Origin: Lineus longissimus
Lineage: Eukaryota > Nemertea > Pilidiophora > Heteronemertea > Lineidae
Assembly (NCBI RefSeq): GCF_910592395.1
Contig: NC_088314.1
Coordinates: forward strand, 17,023,998 to 17,087,997
Reading direction: 5' to 3'
DNA: 64,000 nucleotides
This document shows positions 34,401-45,792 of the stretch, piece by piece (position 1 is the first letter of the stretch; each line of letters opens with the position of its first letter). Made by a program: the position numbers and the translations under genes. A model generated the notes under the pieces. It had not been told where the DNA came from and made no database searches. It saw only the letters and a list, made by a program, of their open reading frames with translations.

Positions 34401-37400
34401 TGAATACAAAACAGCTGTCCGCACGCTCTCGGCAGAGAGAGAGATAGAAAGAGAGCGATAGAGAGTTATTCCAGTCTCCCGAGTATTTTATAATCACGTG
34501 CACGAATCGTCATCCCGACGAACTATTTTATCAATTATGACTTTGGTGTGTATAATTTTGTGAAGCAGTGTTAGAATAAAGGATCCGGACGTTAGAAGGC
34601 AAATTCAGGACTTATTACGTTTGTAACCTGTGCAAATACAACACTTGGTACATCTATGCAGATCTGAGAAGAAGGAATTATAGGTACCTCCTAAATGTCA
34701 TCATTTTCCTAGTGGGTCTCAGTTTCATAGTATCCAGGGTCTAAGTTTCATAGTGGGTCTTAGATCTTAGTTTTCTAGACACCCGAAATTTTTGTTGTAA
34801 AATTATTGTCCTTTGATCACCAATATTTTTTTTAATCCAATTTTAAAAATTCAAAAATCCACAGTGAGTTCAGACAGAGATCTTTCCATTCCAGTTGTTA
34901 AATTAAGCATTTAGAAGAGTTGACATCCCTGATCCTAGCATTCATTGTTCAGATTTTAATGTGCACAATGGGATTTTTTATTCCCTCAAAGTCCTAACGA
35001 CTACAATATTTTGTGATAAAACAGTACTGTCATTTGTAAACAAGTCATGAAAATTGGATTGTGCATGCTCTTCTCAGCTACTAGTCAGACACGTATGGTA
35101 ACTGCGTCATGAAGCGGTGTGAGTTGGAGAAAACCTGCATTCCATATCATGTTTGACCATCTTGCCTTGGTGTAAGTTGCCCAAGGTTGGGGAGCTATTC
35201 CAAGGTGAGAAGGGACCCAAGTCCAGCCTGGCTGAGGTCAGTGCAATATGGCGCCTATATTGTAGTAGGCTAAGCGTGATTTTCACCAATTTTTTTCCCC
35301 CAGGTTGCTATGAATACCTCTACGCCAAGGCGGACACTGAAACAACTGCTCTACCTGCTTTTACATCCCCATCTACAGCAGTAACCAACCCAACTACAGC
35401 AGTCGACACAACTACTGCACTATGTCCTCCATGTGATGAAACCACACTTATAGTGCTGGAATCAGTTCTGATTCCTATAATTTTCCTTGCCATTGTTGCC
35501 GTCATCGTCGGTCTGATACTAGCTAGCCGGAAATACGAGCGCGTTCAGAACTTTTGGAAGAAGTTGTTAGGTAAGTCGAGTGCCCCCTAGGCCAGTAATG
35601 AGAAATTCTGAAGCACAACGATTCTCAAAGCCCTAATATAAGATGGGCTACTGGGGAAAGATTCTGGGACAAGACGTGTTCACTACTATACTGGCCGTAG
35701 TGGTGTAATACTTTGTTATTTAACTCCTCCTTCAGTTTAGAGGGTATGCAAGCGAAAATTTTATGTGGTTAAGATTGATATCGAGTATGTGCTTGAGGGG
35801 TTTAATTTTTTAACTTGGAGTGATTATGGAGAAACATTTTTGTTAGTTTTGCATTTTGAGGGAATTCCCTTGAGATAGGGCTACATTTCATCAGTCAGAA
35901 GTGAGGGAAGTTTACCATGTTTACTGAAAATAACAAGAAAAGTAAGGAAAACATTGTGAAATACTGTATATGATATGACTAACTATTAGTCTCTCATCTG
36001 TTAAAGTGCTACGGGGCATAGAACACACAATATATCGAGGAATATATATCACAGTATTACATGCCATGGCATAAAGGGGTTAGTAAGTAGCATAAGTGGT
36101 GGTTGTGTTGTATTTCCACAGGTTACAAAAGTAAGAAGTCCTGAATTTGCCTTCTAACGTCCGGATCCTTTATTCTAACACTGCTTCACAAATTTATACA
36201 CACCAAAGTCATAATTGATAAAATAGTTCGTCAGGATGACGATTCGTGCACGTGACTAGAAATACTCGGGAGACTGGAATAACTCTCTCTCGCTCTCTCT
36301 CTATCTCTCTCTGCCGAGAGCGTGCGGGCAGCTGTTTTGTATTCACGCACAGCTTTGTCCGCACCAATCAGGGGGCAACGTTGATGCGTCTCCATCCAAT
36401 GAGGAGCCGCATCAATGCTGACGTAATTGATCACGTAATTGATCACGCTGGGGAGAATGGAGGATTATAAGTAGACCGTGGGAATTTTCCACGATTATCC
36501 ACCGGTATCTTATCTGAACCCAATTCCAATAGGCCCGCACACTTAATTCCCAAGAATTACACATTACAGTCTGTGCTACTCATAAGAAAGGTTTTACAAT
36601 TACTATGCAACATTCCGCGGAACTGGTAAAATATTTTACGAAGTTAAAATATATATATATATTTTTTAATAACAATTAGAGGAATATGAATTTGGCTTAA
36701 CACATAGTATTGTTGAATGGGGTACAATCAATGATAATAAGGCTTTAAACGAGGTGTTCATTCAGCGAATGAACTTAAATTACATCATATGGTTCGGGGT
36801 TCCCAACAGTGTTCAGCCAGCGGCCGAACTTAGTTACAATATTTGTATTTTGTTCCACTTACTAATGAATGACCACTTCATTCATGACAAAGTATGATCA
36901 TAAGGTTACAATATAATTATACATTGAATCATTTATCTCATGCAAAACAGCATGTTAAAATATGCAATGATACAATGAAGTGTCGGAACCTCTGCTGGGA
37001 ATATTGCGAAAATGACTGGACCGGTCGACGAGGCATCTGAAAACTGTGAAAATTAAAGTTTAACTCGAAGAACTTCTGGATGACACGCGTATTTACAAAA
37101 CCTCAACGAAAAAAAATATTGTTGGCGCAAAAGTATCCAAATTGCTTAAATCATACACTATTGTGTGAGGTGTCTCGAAACAGCAATTGCCACAAGCACT
37201 GCTTGGAGACAGAAACCCATCACGAAAATAAATCAGTCCCAAGACTGATGAGAGTTGGCTTTGCTAAAATGTAGCCGTACAAACATCCAATAAAATGAAG
37301 TACATGTATTTAAAATAAAATATTCAAACTGGAGAACTGTTCAATAGAATGAATACTGTTGCACAAAGCTTCAATGAAGACAAGTAGTAAAAAATATCAC

Positions 37401-40400
37401 ATCTATAGCTAATAGATGTTTCTACAATTATCCAACTAACAACTCACTAGCTTTTATAAAAATAGCAATGAGGGTGAAATAATTATTCTCGTAAAGATTT
37501 GTTTTTGATAAGCAATATAGCAACGTCTTGTTGCAAACACCAAATGACATCATTACCATAACAACGACAACAAGAAGTCACTTGAGATGTTTAAAAACAA
37601 ATCAAACTCTGAGTGAGATTGCCAAGTGAGCCTAGACAAATCATCCTGTTGCTTAGTGGACAACACAGACGGGGCAATCATGCCATGGTTACCCTCGGCA
37701 TGAGACAAATGAATATTGAAATCACAATTAAAGTTCAGTCTGTGAGGCATAGATGTCGCCTCTATAGGTGGTGGATTCATGAGCAGAACCTGTCTCATCA
37801 GTGAAATCCAAAGCATAAGCAGCATGCAGAGCTTTGTATTTCCACAGGTTACAAAAGTAAGAAGTCCTGAATTTGCCTTCTAACCTCCGGATCCTTTATT
37901 CTAACACTGCTTCACAAAATTATACACACCAAAGTCATAATTGATAAAGTAGTTCGTCGGGATGACGATTCGTGCACGTGACTAGAAATACTCGGGAGAC
38001 TGGACTAACTCTCTCTCTCTCTCTATCTCTCTCTGCCGAGAGCGTGCGGACAGCTGTTTTGTATTCACGCGCAGCTTTGTCTGCACCAATCAGGGGGCAA
38101 CGTTGATGCGTCTCCATCCAATGAGGAGCCGCATCAATGCTGACGTAATTGATGACGTAATTGATCACGCTGGGGAGAATGGAGGATTATAAGTAGACCG
38201 TGGGAATTTTCCACGATTATCCACCGGTATCTTATCTGAACCCAATTCCAATAATCCTGCACACTTTATTCCCAAGAATTACACATTACAGTGCTACTCA
38301 TAAGAAAGGTTTTACAATTACTATACAACAGTTGCTGTGAGCATCGGCACCCCTGAAGATCGCGTAGGGATCTCTTCCACTTGTTGTTTACCGCATAGTC
38401 TACCTGGTTGATGTCAAGCCCGTTTGGCGAAATCCAGTTGAACTTGTATACATCCTTGTGATGGGAGACGGTGCCGCCGACACAAGCCACCAATAACACA
38501 GGCAAAAGTGTCAATCCATGGATCTATAAAGGGGATGAATTTTTGCAGGCCATCAAAGAATTTACATAAGAACTGGTGAACTTTTCTTAATTTGCATCCA
38601 TCCCTCAGATATACAACTTTAAAAGATATGCATGCATTTTTTTCCAGAATAGCCTGATACATGTATAAATCATTGATAGTGCTTAGTATAAAGTTGATAA
38701 ACAATGCTTATCGCTTGTAGCTGATTTTAATATTTTGAATGTCATCAATGGCGGGTTAGTAATTCCTATTTATGCCGCGGCATAATTCACGAGATCCGAG
38801 GTTTCGATTGGTCGATTTTATGGTGCACCACAATTCCGATTGATGCCGTGGCATAATTCTGAATTCTGTCCACTCGCGCCAGCCATAGACGGAAGTGTCA
38901 TTTATGCAGGACGGAAGTAGATCGGCATTGTGGTGCACCATATATCAACCATTCAAATCATCGGATCTCGTGAATTATGCCACGGCATAAACAGGAATTG
39001 GGGACGGAAGTGCGATTTATGCCGCCCCATAAATAAAACGATTGCCACTTTCTGATTGGTCGAATTATTCCACACCACAATTCCTATTTATGCCTTGGCA
39101 TAATTCTGAATTCTGCAGTGGCATAATTCACGAGATCCGATGTTTTGATTGGTTGATTTATGGTGCATCACAATTCCTATTTATGCCGTGGCATAATTCT
39201 GAATTTTGTCCACTCTTGCCAGCCATTAGGACTAAAGTTTTATGTCGATTCTCTTCAGGAATTTATACAAAATTTTGAAATGGTCACAAAAGATCAAACT
39301 TAATGCAAATTTGGGACCAAAATCGTTCATAATTATAGAGGGTATCCTCCTTCCAGAGGTGATCACTGAGCGCGGTTCCACTGTACTCTTTAGCTGTCTT
39401 TATTGATTACTGAAGAGGTAGCAAAGTTACTCACAGCTGGCAAAAATGGCCTGTTTTACGGAGCACAAATTCTTCAATAATCTGTTACATGCCACTGACG
39501 GCTTGCTGGATGGAGCTATTTGACTGACTTTTCACGAACAAAATATCAAACCAATACAACCAAACTGAACATCAATGTATGTGCCTAGATTTCCGACTTT
39601 TATTCCAGGTATTGAACATGATGCAAGAGGACCGAATCCTGAAGAGATGCGTCGTTTGACTAATGAAAACCAAGAACAGGATAGTCAAGGGCCTGAAGGG
39701 CAGGGCACACATTCAGATTCCCAACAGCCACCTACTACACAGAGTGGGACCTCGGAGAGACGAGCAGTGCCTGGTGAGGAGACTAAAATCAAAGGCTCCA
39801 CATGGTGGTGCTGGTTTTGGTGAGAAGGAGATAGCTCCAGATAACACTATGGTGATGCAATGCTGAATGGAATTTTAAAAGGTGCTAGACCTATCGAAGA
39901 AACTGTCCAAGGTAGCAGTAAATTGTGCACATTAGTTTTATCAATGCATTAGCATCACCAAAACATGTACAAATTCTCTAATAAAACCTGTTTCCTACCC
40001 CAGAATATAGATAACTTGCCAGGTGGGGCTGTTTGACTGACTTTTCAACAAGATAATTTCTAACCAACACAGCCAAAGTGAACATGAATGTAATGTTAAG
40101 GTTTCTCACTTTCATTCCAGGTTGCCCACAACAAAACCCTGGAGATCCATCAGCAGACGAACTCGGAGAAAGGGAACTGTAATCGGGTAATATAGACGTG
40201 CCACCCACACCATCAACTGATTCCCAACCATCAACTACTCCACGGAGTGCACGAATATGGTGAGCAGACTGAAATCAAGGCTCAACACGGTGGTGGTGGT
40301 ATTTGTGAGGGCGGAGCAGCTCCACGACACCGGCCGAAATTTGACTAGACCTTGCGAAGAAGCAGGTGCTTCCTTTTGGAAAGACTGCACAGATAGTTAT

Positions 40401-42057
40401 ATCGCTCAAATATATACATGAAATAGTGGTCCTATAGAACAGGGCCCATATTCATAAAACCCTGCTAAACTAGCAGCCAACTAGGCCATAGCAGACTGCC
40501 AAATGCCTAGTTGGCTGCTCCATAGTATGCTGCTATTTTCCTATTCATAAAACCCTGCTAAGAACATTGCCAGGGAGTTGTCAACTAAGATTTTGTTAGT
40601 TGTTAGCTAGGCATTTGGCCTTTGTCCCAAACCACATACCACAAGGAGCGTTAGTTTCACTTTAAATAGGGGATGGCATGTAAGCATTTTATGTGTGCCT
40701 TTCGACTTAATATCAACATCTAAAATAATTTGTGACTCTGCATTAGATGGACCGATTTTGATTCCGTTTGCTGCATATGGTTGGAATTGTCTATTATTTC
40801 CCTATTGGCTTTTTTAATGTTGCCGGGTTTGATAGTTTGATTTTGAGATTTAAAATGGCCCCAAAATAAAAAAGATATACCCGGCTGATTGAATTTTGTT
40901 TTGTCCACGTTTTTGAGTTTCACTGGAAACTAGAGTTAGGCCTTTTTCTAATACTTTTAGTGAAAAGAAATTCTCATTTAATGAATTCTTATTAAAACTT
41001 GATGGATGTTTACCACTATTGAACAATCAATCAACACCCTCTGCTACATGCATGACTTCCAAGCATGGTACTGTTTCGATACAGATAGATATGTGCATTG
41101 GGTCTTTAATCTACATACATGTGTACAAAGAGATCTTAAATGAATAAAAACTAATCTCCATGTACAGTAGAACCTCCCTTAGCGGACACCTCTCTATTAA
41201 GGACAGCCTCTCTATTAAGGACACTAGTTTTGGTCAAAAATTGGTTGTTTCAATTCAATTTGACCTCTCTATTCAGGACACCTCTCTATTAAGGACAGCA
41301 CTAGTCAGTTCCGAAGGTGTCCTTAATAGAGGGGTTCTACTGCACATATGCAGTGCTGTCAAAACTGAATATCTTGGCACCACCGGTTCTACTGTATGTG
41401 TACAAATAAAAGACTGGTATATGAAGCTGTAAACATTTTCAGGTGAATTAAACAATGATTTTGAGTGAAAATATGTTGTCTTTTATCGTCAGTCATGTGT
41501 GCTGGTTCCCGGCCCCCTCACTCCATTAATTTAGAGGGTACCTATGCCAGAATTGTACCAGAATTTCAGAGTGACCCCCTTTGGTAGGGAACACAGAAAA
41601 TGATAGACCCCTTAAGTAGGGGTCCTCGTTGAGTGAGAAAAACCGGGAGAAAGCACGTGTCTGCGGCGTGGTCGTTTACCGAACAAAAAGGATACCCTTA
41701 AATACGGGGTGTGGACCCTAAAATACGGGGCGCACATTAATGGGACTCTCAGCATACCCTTTTTACAGAAATTGAACGGAACTGATCGGCAAAATTGACC
41801 CTTTCTTCATGGTTTGAACGGGGTTTTCTCCGTACCTCAAACCTGAAAAAGTGACCCTTTTCCGTACATTTCCCGTACGCGCATGCGGTCACAAAAAATT
41901 TTGAGTGAGGGGGCCGGGTGCTGGTTACTATCAACGTGGAGGCCAGAACCCTGTATTAGACACGGTGTACCTTACGTGTACATTTCTGTTTATAGGTTTT
42001 GGTGAAAAAAGTACCGCTGGAGCCAGTCAATCTTCACCAAATTTTATATGTGTTTAG
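31488..42057 (+). CDS. Gene 3: ShKT-like single-pass membrane protein
   Basis: Exons 31488-31520, 33471-33537, 33681-33803, 35304-35570, 39609-39773, 41996-42057 (TAG) join in frame to 238 codons if exon 6 is skipped. The exon 6 counterpart (40121-40259) has TAA at 40180-40182 and the same 23-base deletion as gene 1, so a product including it would end early. The N-terminal part (start exon, signal exon and short cysteine exon) matches gene 2. The transmembrane exon has the hinge-like CPPC, then a helix with IPIIFLAIV, then SRKYERVQNFWKKLLG. Intron 1 carries the satellite element without the Gypsy insertion, intron 3 the foldback element with a solo LTR, and intron 4 the LTR element. Overall this unit is the closest relative of unit 2. 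Confidence 0.65.
31557..33324. repeat. Satellite-bearing element in intron 1, gene 3
   Basis: The uninterrupted version of the insertion in gene 2. It has about five units of roughly 301 bp (starts near 31963, 32266, 32567, 32869, 33171), then the gacgacgg minisatellite at 33202-33292. Ends are GCTCACCGTA and TACGGTGAGC. It preserves the empty target of the Gypsy element at about 33153. Confidence 0.8.
33904..34784. mobile_element. Foldback element with Mutator-like ends, gene 3 intron 3
   Basis: Same as 18684-19561, with a longer C run (about 34066-34084). Confidence 0.7.
34162..34643 (-). mobile_element. Solo LTR inside the foldback element, gene 3
   Basis: 482 bp with cttg duplications (34158-34161, 34644-34647). 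It is the same insertion as in gene 2, so it predates their duplication. Confidence 0.75.
36106..38330 (-). mobile_element. Non-autonomous LTR element in intron 4, gene 3
   Basis: LTRs at 36106-36612 and about 37833-38330, target duplication gttg (36102-36105, 38331-38334). The internal region is about 1.2 kb. It is the intact-length form of the element at 21634. Confidence 0.75.
38760..39225. repeat. Array of ATGCCGCGGCAT palindromes, gene 3 intron 4
   Basis: 466 bp, same insertion as 25295-25760 with ttag flanks. Confidence 0.7.
40440..40630. repeat. Short inverted-repeat element with hairpin, unit 3
   Basis: Copy of the element at 8167-8360. Confidence 0.65.
41165..41342. mobile_element. 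Palindromic MITE-like element, unit 3
   Basis: Copy of the element at 8893-9070. Confidence 0.65.
41508..41918. mobile_element. TIR element with 8-bp target duplication (hAT-like MITE), unit 3
   Basis: Ends CCCGGCCCCCTCACTC and its complement GAGTGAGGGGGCCGGG enclose 411 bp. The flanking duplication is tgctggtt (41500-41507, 41919-41926). Unit 2 has the empty site gtgctggttactatc at about 28060. An 8-bp duplication suits hAT or P-type transposons. No transposase is encoded. Confidence 0.8.
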
Positions 42058-42079
42058 AAGAACCCTTTACCAATATCAT

Positions 42080-42085
42080 AATAAA
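42080..42085 (+). terminator. Poly(A) signal of gene 3
   Basis: AATAAA 23 bases after the last-exon TAG. Confidence 0.8.
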
Positions 42086-42610
42086 ATATTACAACATTCC
42101 AATACCAAATGCCTGAGAAAAATGACCTCAGCACAGCATATCTGTCAAATCGTCACGAATTGATATTGGCCGTATCAAAGTACGAGTTCTAAACTGAGCA
42201 GTGAGCTCACATTTTCTGAAATATGTTGTCAAAAAGCATGATGAAGATTTAGAATTTCCCACAGATAGAGAATAAATTCCACTTAGATCCACCACAGCCA
42301 TGTATTTACCACATCTTGACATTTTAATAAGCTCTATTGACTGTGCCCCACTTCTGGTCGTGGATGAATAGATGTCTCTGCCCTGGAAACATTTGTAGCC
42401 ATTTTATTTCATAGTTTTGTGGGAACTTGACGGGAAGCGGGTAGATCACCCGCATTACACTACATGTAAAGGCCATTTGTTTGGAGGGTTTGTTAAGGGA
42501 CCAAACTGCTTGATGCCATTTCTTCATCTGCATCTGATATTGGCTGTCACCGTTTTGTGCCAATCAAAAAATTGATCCCACAGCTTTATCTTCAATTCTG
42601 CACCTCCCAT

Positions 42611-43305
42611 TCGAGAAGGCAATAGTCATGCCCTACCATGGAGAGGGCAATAGTCACAACCTTCCACTGGAAACGATAATAGTCACAACCTACCACTGGA
42701 TACGATGATAGTCACAACCTTCCACTTGAGACGGTAATAGCCACAACCTTCCACTGGATATTGCAATAGCCACAACCATGCACTGGAGATGGCAATAATC
42801 ACAACCTTCCACTGGAGATGGCAATAATCACAACCTTCCACTGGATATGGCAATAGTCACAACCTTCCATTGGAGATGGCAATATCCACAACCTTCCATT
42901 GGAGATGGCAATAGCCACAACCTTCCACTGGAGATGGCAATAATCACAACCTTCCACTGGATATTGCAATAATCACAACCTTCCACTGGAGATGGCAATA
43001 GCCACAACTTTCCACTGGAGATGGCAATAATCACAACCTTCCATTGGAGATGGCAATATCCACAACCTTCCATTGGAGATGGCAATAGCCACAACCTTCC
43101 ACTGGAGATGGCAATAATCACAACCTTCCACTGGATATTGCAATAATCACAACCTTCCACTGGAGATGGCAATAGCCACAACCTTCCACTGGAGATGGCA
43201 ATAGCCACAACCTTCCACTGGAGATAGCAATAATCACAACCTTCCACTGGATATGGCAATAGTCACAACCTTCCACTGGAGATGGCAATATCCACAACCT
43301 TCCAC
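42611..43305. repeat. 29-bp minisatellite array, unit 4
   Basis: About half the length of the unit 1 array, but with the same unit order in its right part, including the CGTCA block at 43312-43364. More units follow at 43428-43635 and 43850-43930. Confidence 0.9.
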
Positions 43306-44230
43306 GAAAACGTCACGTCACGTCACGTTACACTAATGTAAAATGCATGGTGACGTGACGACGGCCAACACTATGTCATGTAAACGTTGTTCCCAATCAA
43401 GTGCATGAATCTATAGATACAGTAATAGTTGCAACCTTCCTATGGCGACAGTAATAGTCACAACCTTCCACTGGAGACAGCAATAGTCGCAACCTTCCAT
43501 TGGCGACAGTAATAGTCACAACCTTCCAATGGCGACAGTAATAGTCACAACCTTCCACTGGAGACAGCAATAGTCGCAACCTTCCATTGGCGACAGTAAT
43601 AGTTACTATCTTCCACTGGAGATGGTCATATATTGGCCTCATGGAATAATTTGTTCACCGTTGAATAATTTTTACTATTTCGTGGCTTGAAGTGTGATAT
43701 TTATTTTATCATACTAATCATTACGTTGATTTGATATACGGCCAGAACTGCAAACTTCACACTGCCATTTTTGTTCCATGACGTCATCATAGAGTAATGC
43801 CATACAAAAGTAACAATTATCGCACGGTCACGTGGTACAGAATACAACAGTAATAACCACAACCTTCCACTGGAGACGGTAGTATAATACTTACAACCTC
43901 CATCGGTGTCAGTAATAGTCACAACCTCTCTCCTTTCTTTGACCACAGGTGAGCACATTGCGCCTGACCATTTCCTGTGTAGATCAACACTGCCAGAAGG
44001 TTTAGAATAGTTTGTCAAACTACTTCAATGTCTCACTATCAGAACTAGGTCGTTTCACTTTCAGCCATGGGTGATACAAAAAAGATTGTTAACTTTTGAT
44101 TTTGAATAGGTTAAGAAACGTCGACAACATGCAGCGATCAATACTTCTTTTCACAGGTTTGATGACCTCATGATCACACTCAATTAAATCGGTTTGGGTG
44201 CAGAAGTGGTAAAAAATATAAATGCTGATG

Positions 44231-44835
44231 AATATGAATATGAATATGAATATTTATTCGACCAACAAAATTTACAAGGTGCATTAATGAAATACATGAT
44301 ATTGATTGTGGTCGGGAGCAGAACAAGACCAGATTGGCCGCTTAATGCCTGCTCCCTTATGAATTACATGTAGTACAATGTTAATTATTATATACAGGAT
44401 TTACAATTTAATTTACAAGACAGTTCTATTTTACAGTGAAGGAGTGAGTAATAACAGTTATAAAACGAAAAAAGTTTAACGAATGTCGCAAACATAGCAG
44501 TTGCGAATTTGGCACTTTTTATTATAGGAACCCAAAATTTCATTTTTGTAGTATGTTGAAAAGGATTTTAAGCTAAAATTTGAGTGGAGTTTGTTTAGAG
44601 TTTGTTTTGAGAGAGAATTATATAATTTAGTTAAACTGTATCGTGGTGTCATTTTGGCATATTCGTGTCTTACATTTGGTATTTTAAATTTATCATTAAT
44701 TCTTGTGGGATAGTTATGAACATCACTGTTAAATGAGAAAAAATTGTGCATGAAGTACACTGGTAAATCCTTTTTTAAAAATCTATAGAGAGATTTTATT
44801 TCAATTAATTTGTGTAAGTCCGGTAGTTTGAGTTT
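44231..44835 (-). mobile_element. 3' end of a non-LTR retrotransposon (LINE), unit 4
   Basis: Near-identical copy of the unit 1 insertion (2675-3280) at the same site, so the upstream flanks of units 1 and 4 share ancestry. The 131-codon minus-strand tail frame is kept (44476-44871). Confidence 0.75.
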
Positions 44836-45738
44836 GACACAATAACTAATACAGGTATTCAGATCAAACAACTTGAGACAGGATTGATCTTTGATAATAT
44901 TCGATTGCTATTTGGACTTATTCAAAATCAAAAGTATATTTGTCTTTTTTGTGTCCCATAGTATTACAAATACAATCCGTTTTGGGGTGGATCCATTAGC
45001 TGAGCGGAAATATTCTTCAAGATTTCAGTCTATCTGGGCGGTAAGTGCCGACAGTCAGTCTAATGCCAGATTCTGGTGTTATCTTTCAAAATCTTTAGCC
45101 AAGCTTTGGAATCCGACCTGTCGCTAGCTTTGTGGTATCGGGAGCCAAATGCTCTCAAGGGGTGTGTGTGTGGCAAAATGAGTTTTGGAAATTTTTCGAC
45201 CAAAATCATTGTTCAAAGCACATTTTTATTGACTTCTGATGTCTGTACTGGGGGGCATTTCCCACCTGCCCCTTCCATTTGGTACACCCATTAGAAAGCA
45301 CAGACATGTATTTAGAATTGTGTCAGGAATGGGCATATGTCACGACCGAAAAGCCAACTTACTGATAATTCCAATGCATTTCCTATTTGGCTGGGTTGGA
45401 CAAATTTAGCAGGTGCACCCAGTGAATTGATAGGTCAAGCCTGCTAGCTCACAAAGTATCCTTAGCGGTATAAAATAATGTGCCCACTCTGTCGATATCA
45501 AGAGATGGGATAAATTACTGGGAACCATCAGATGCGTATCGGTACACAGAATGTCACAGCTAACTACATGTGAAAGGGGGAGGGGCGTTTTTTTTGTTTT
45601 TTAAAGAACACTTAGTGGCACAGAGCCGTGGGCTTTGGGATTTATGCAGGTATGCTAAGACTCTGCGCCTCTATCTCCTCCAATCTCCAACGATAGTTCC
45701 AAAACTGAAAGAGAATAGTTGACGACCGAGTGCCCATA

Positions 45739-45759
45739 ACGTCATGTCGCTATAAAAGG
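45739..45759 (+). promoter_or_regulatory. Core promoter of gene 4
   Basis: TATAAAAGG at 45751-45759 and an upstream ACGTCA half-site. Confidence 0.75.
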
Positions 45760-45792
45760 ATGGGCCTACCTTTGTACTTCGTGAGTTGTTTG

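Noticed and set aside
9401-42057. Units 2 and 3 as an assembly duplication of one locus
   Set aside because: They differ by the Gypsy insertion, the gene 2 exon 4 scar, satellite unit number and the 999-bp insertion, so they are distinct copies. They could still be two haplotypes placed in tandem, which only long reads can settle.
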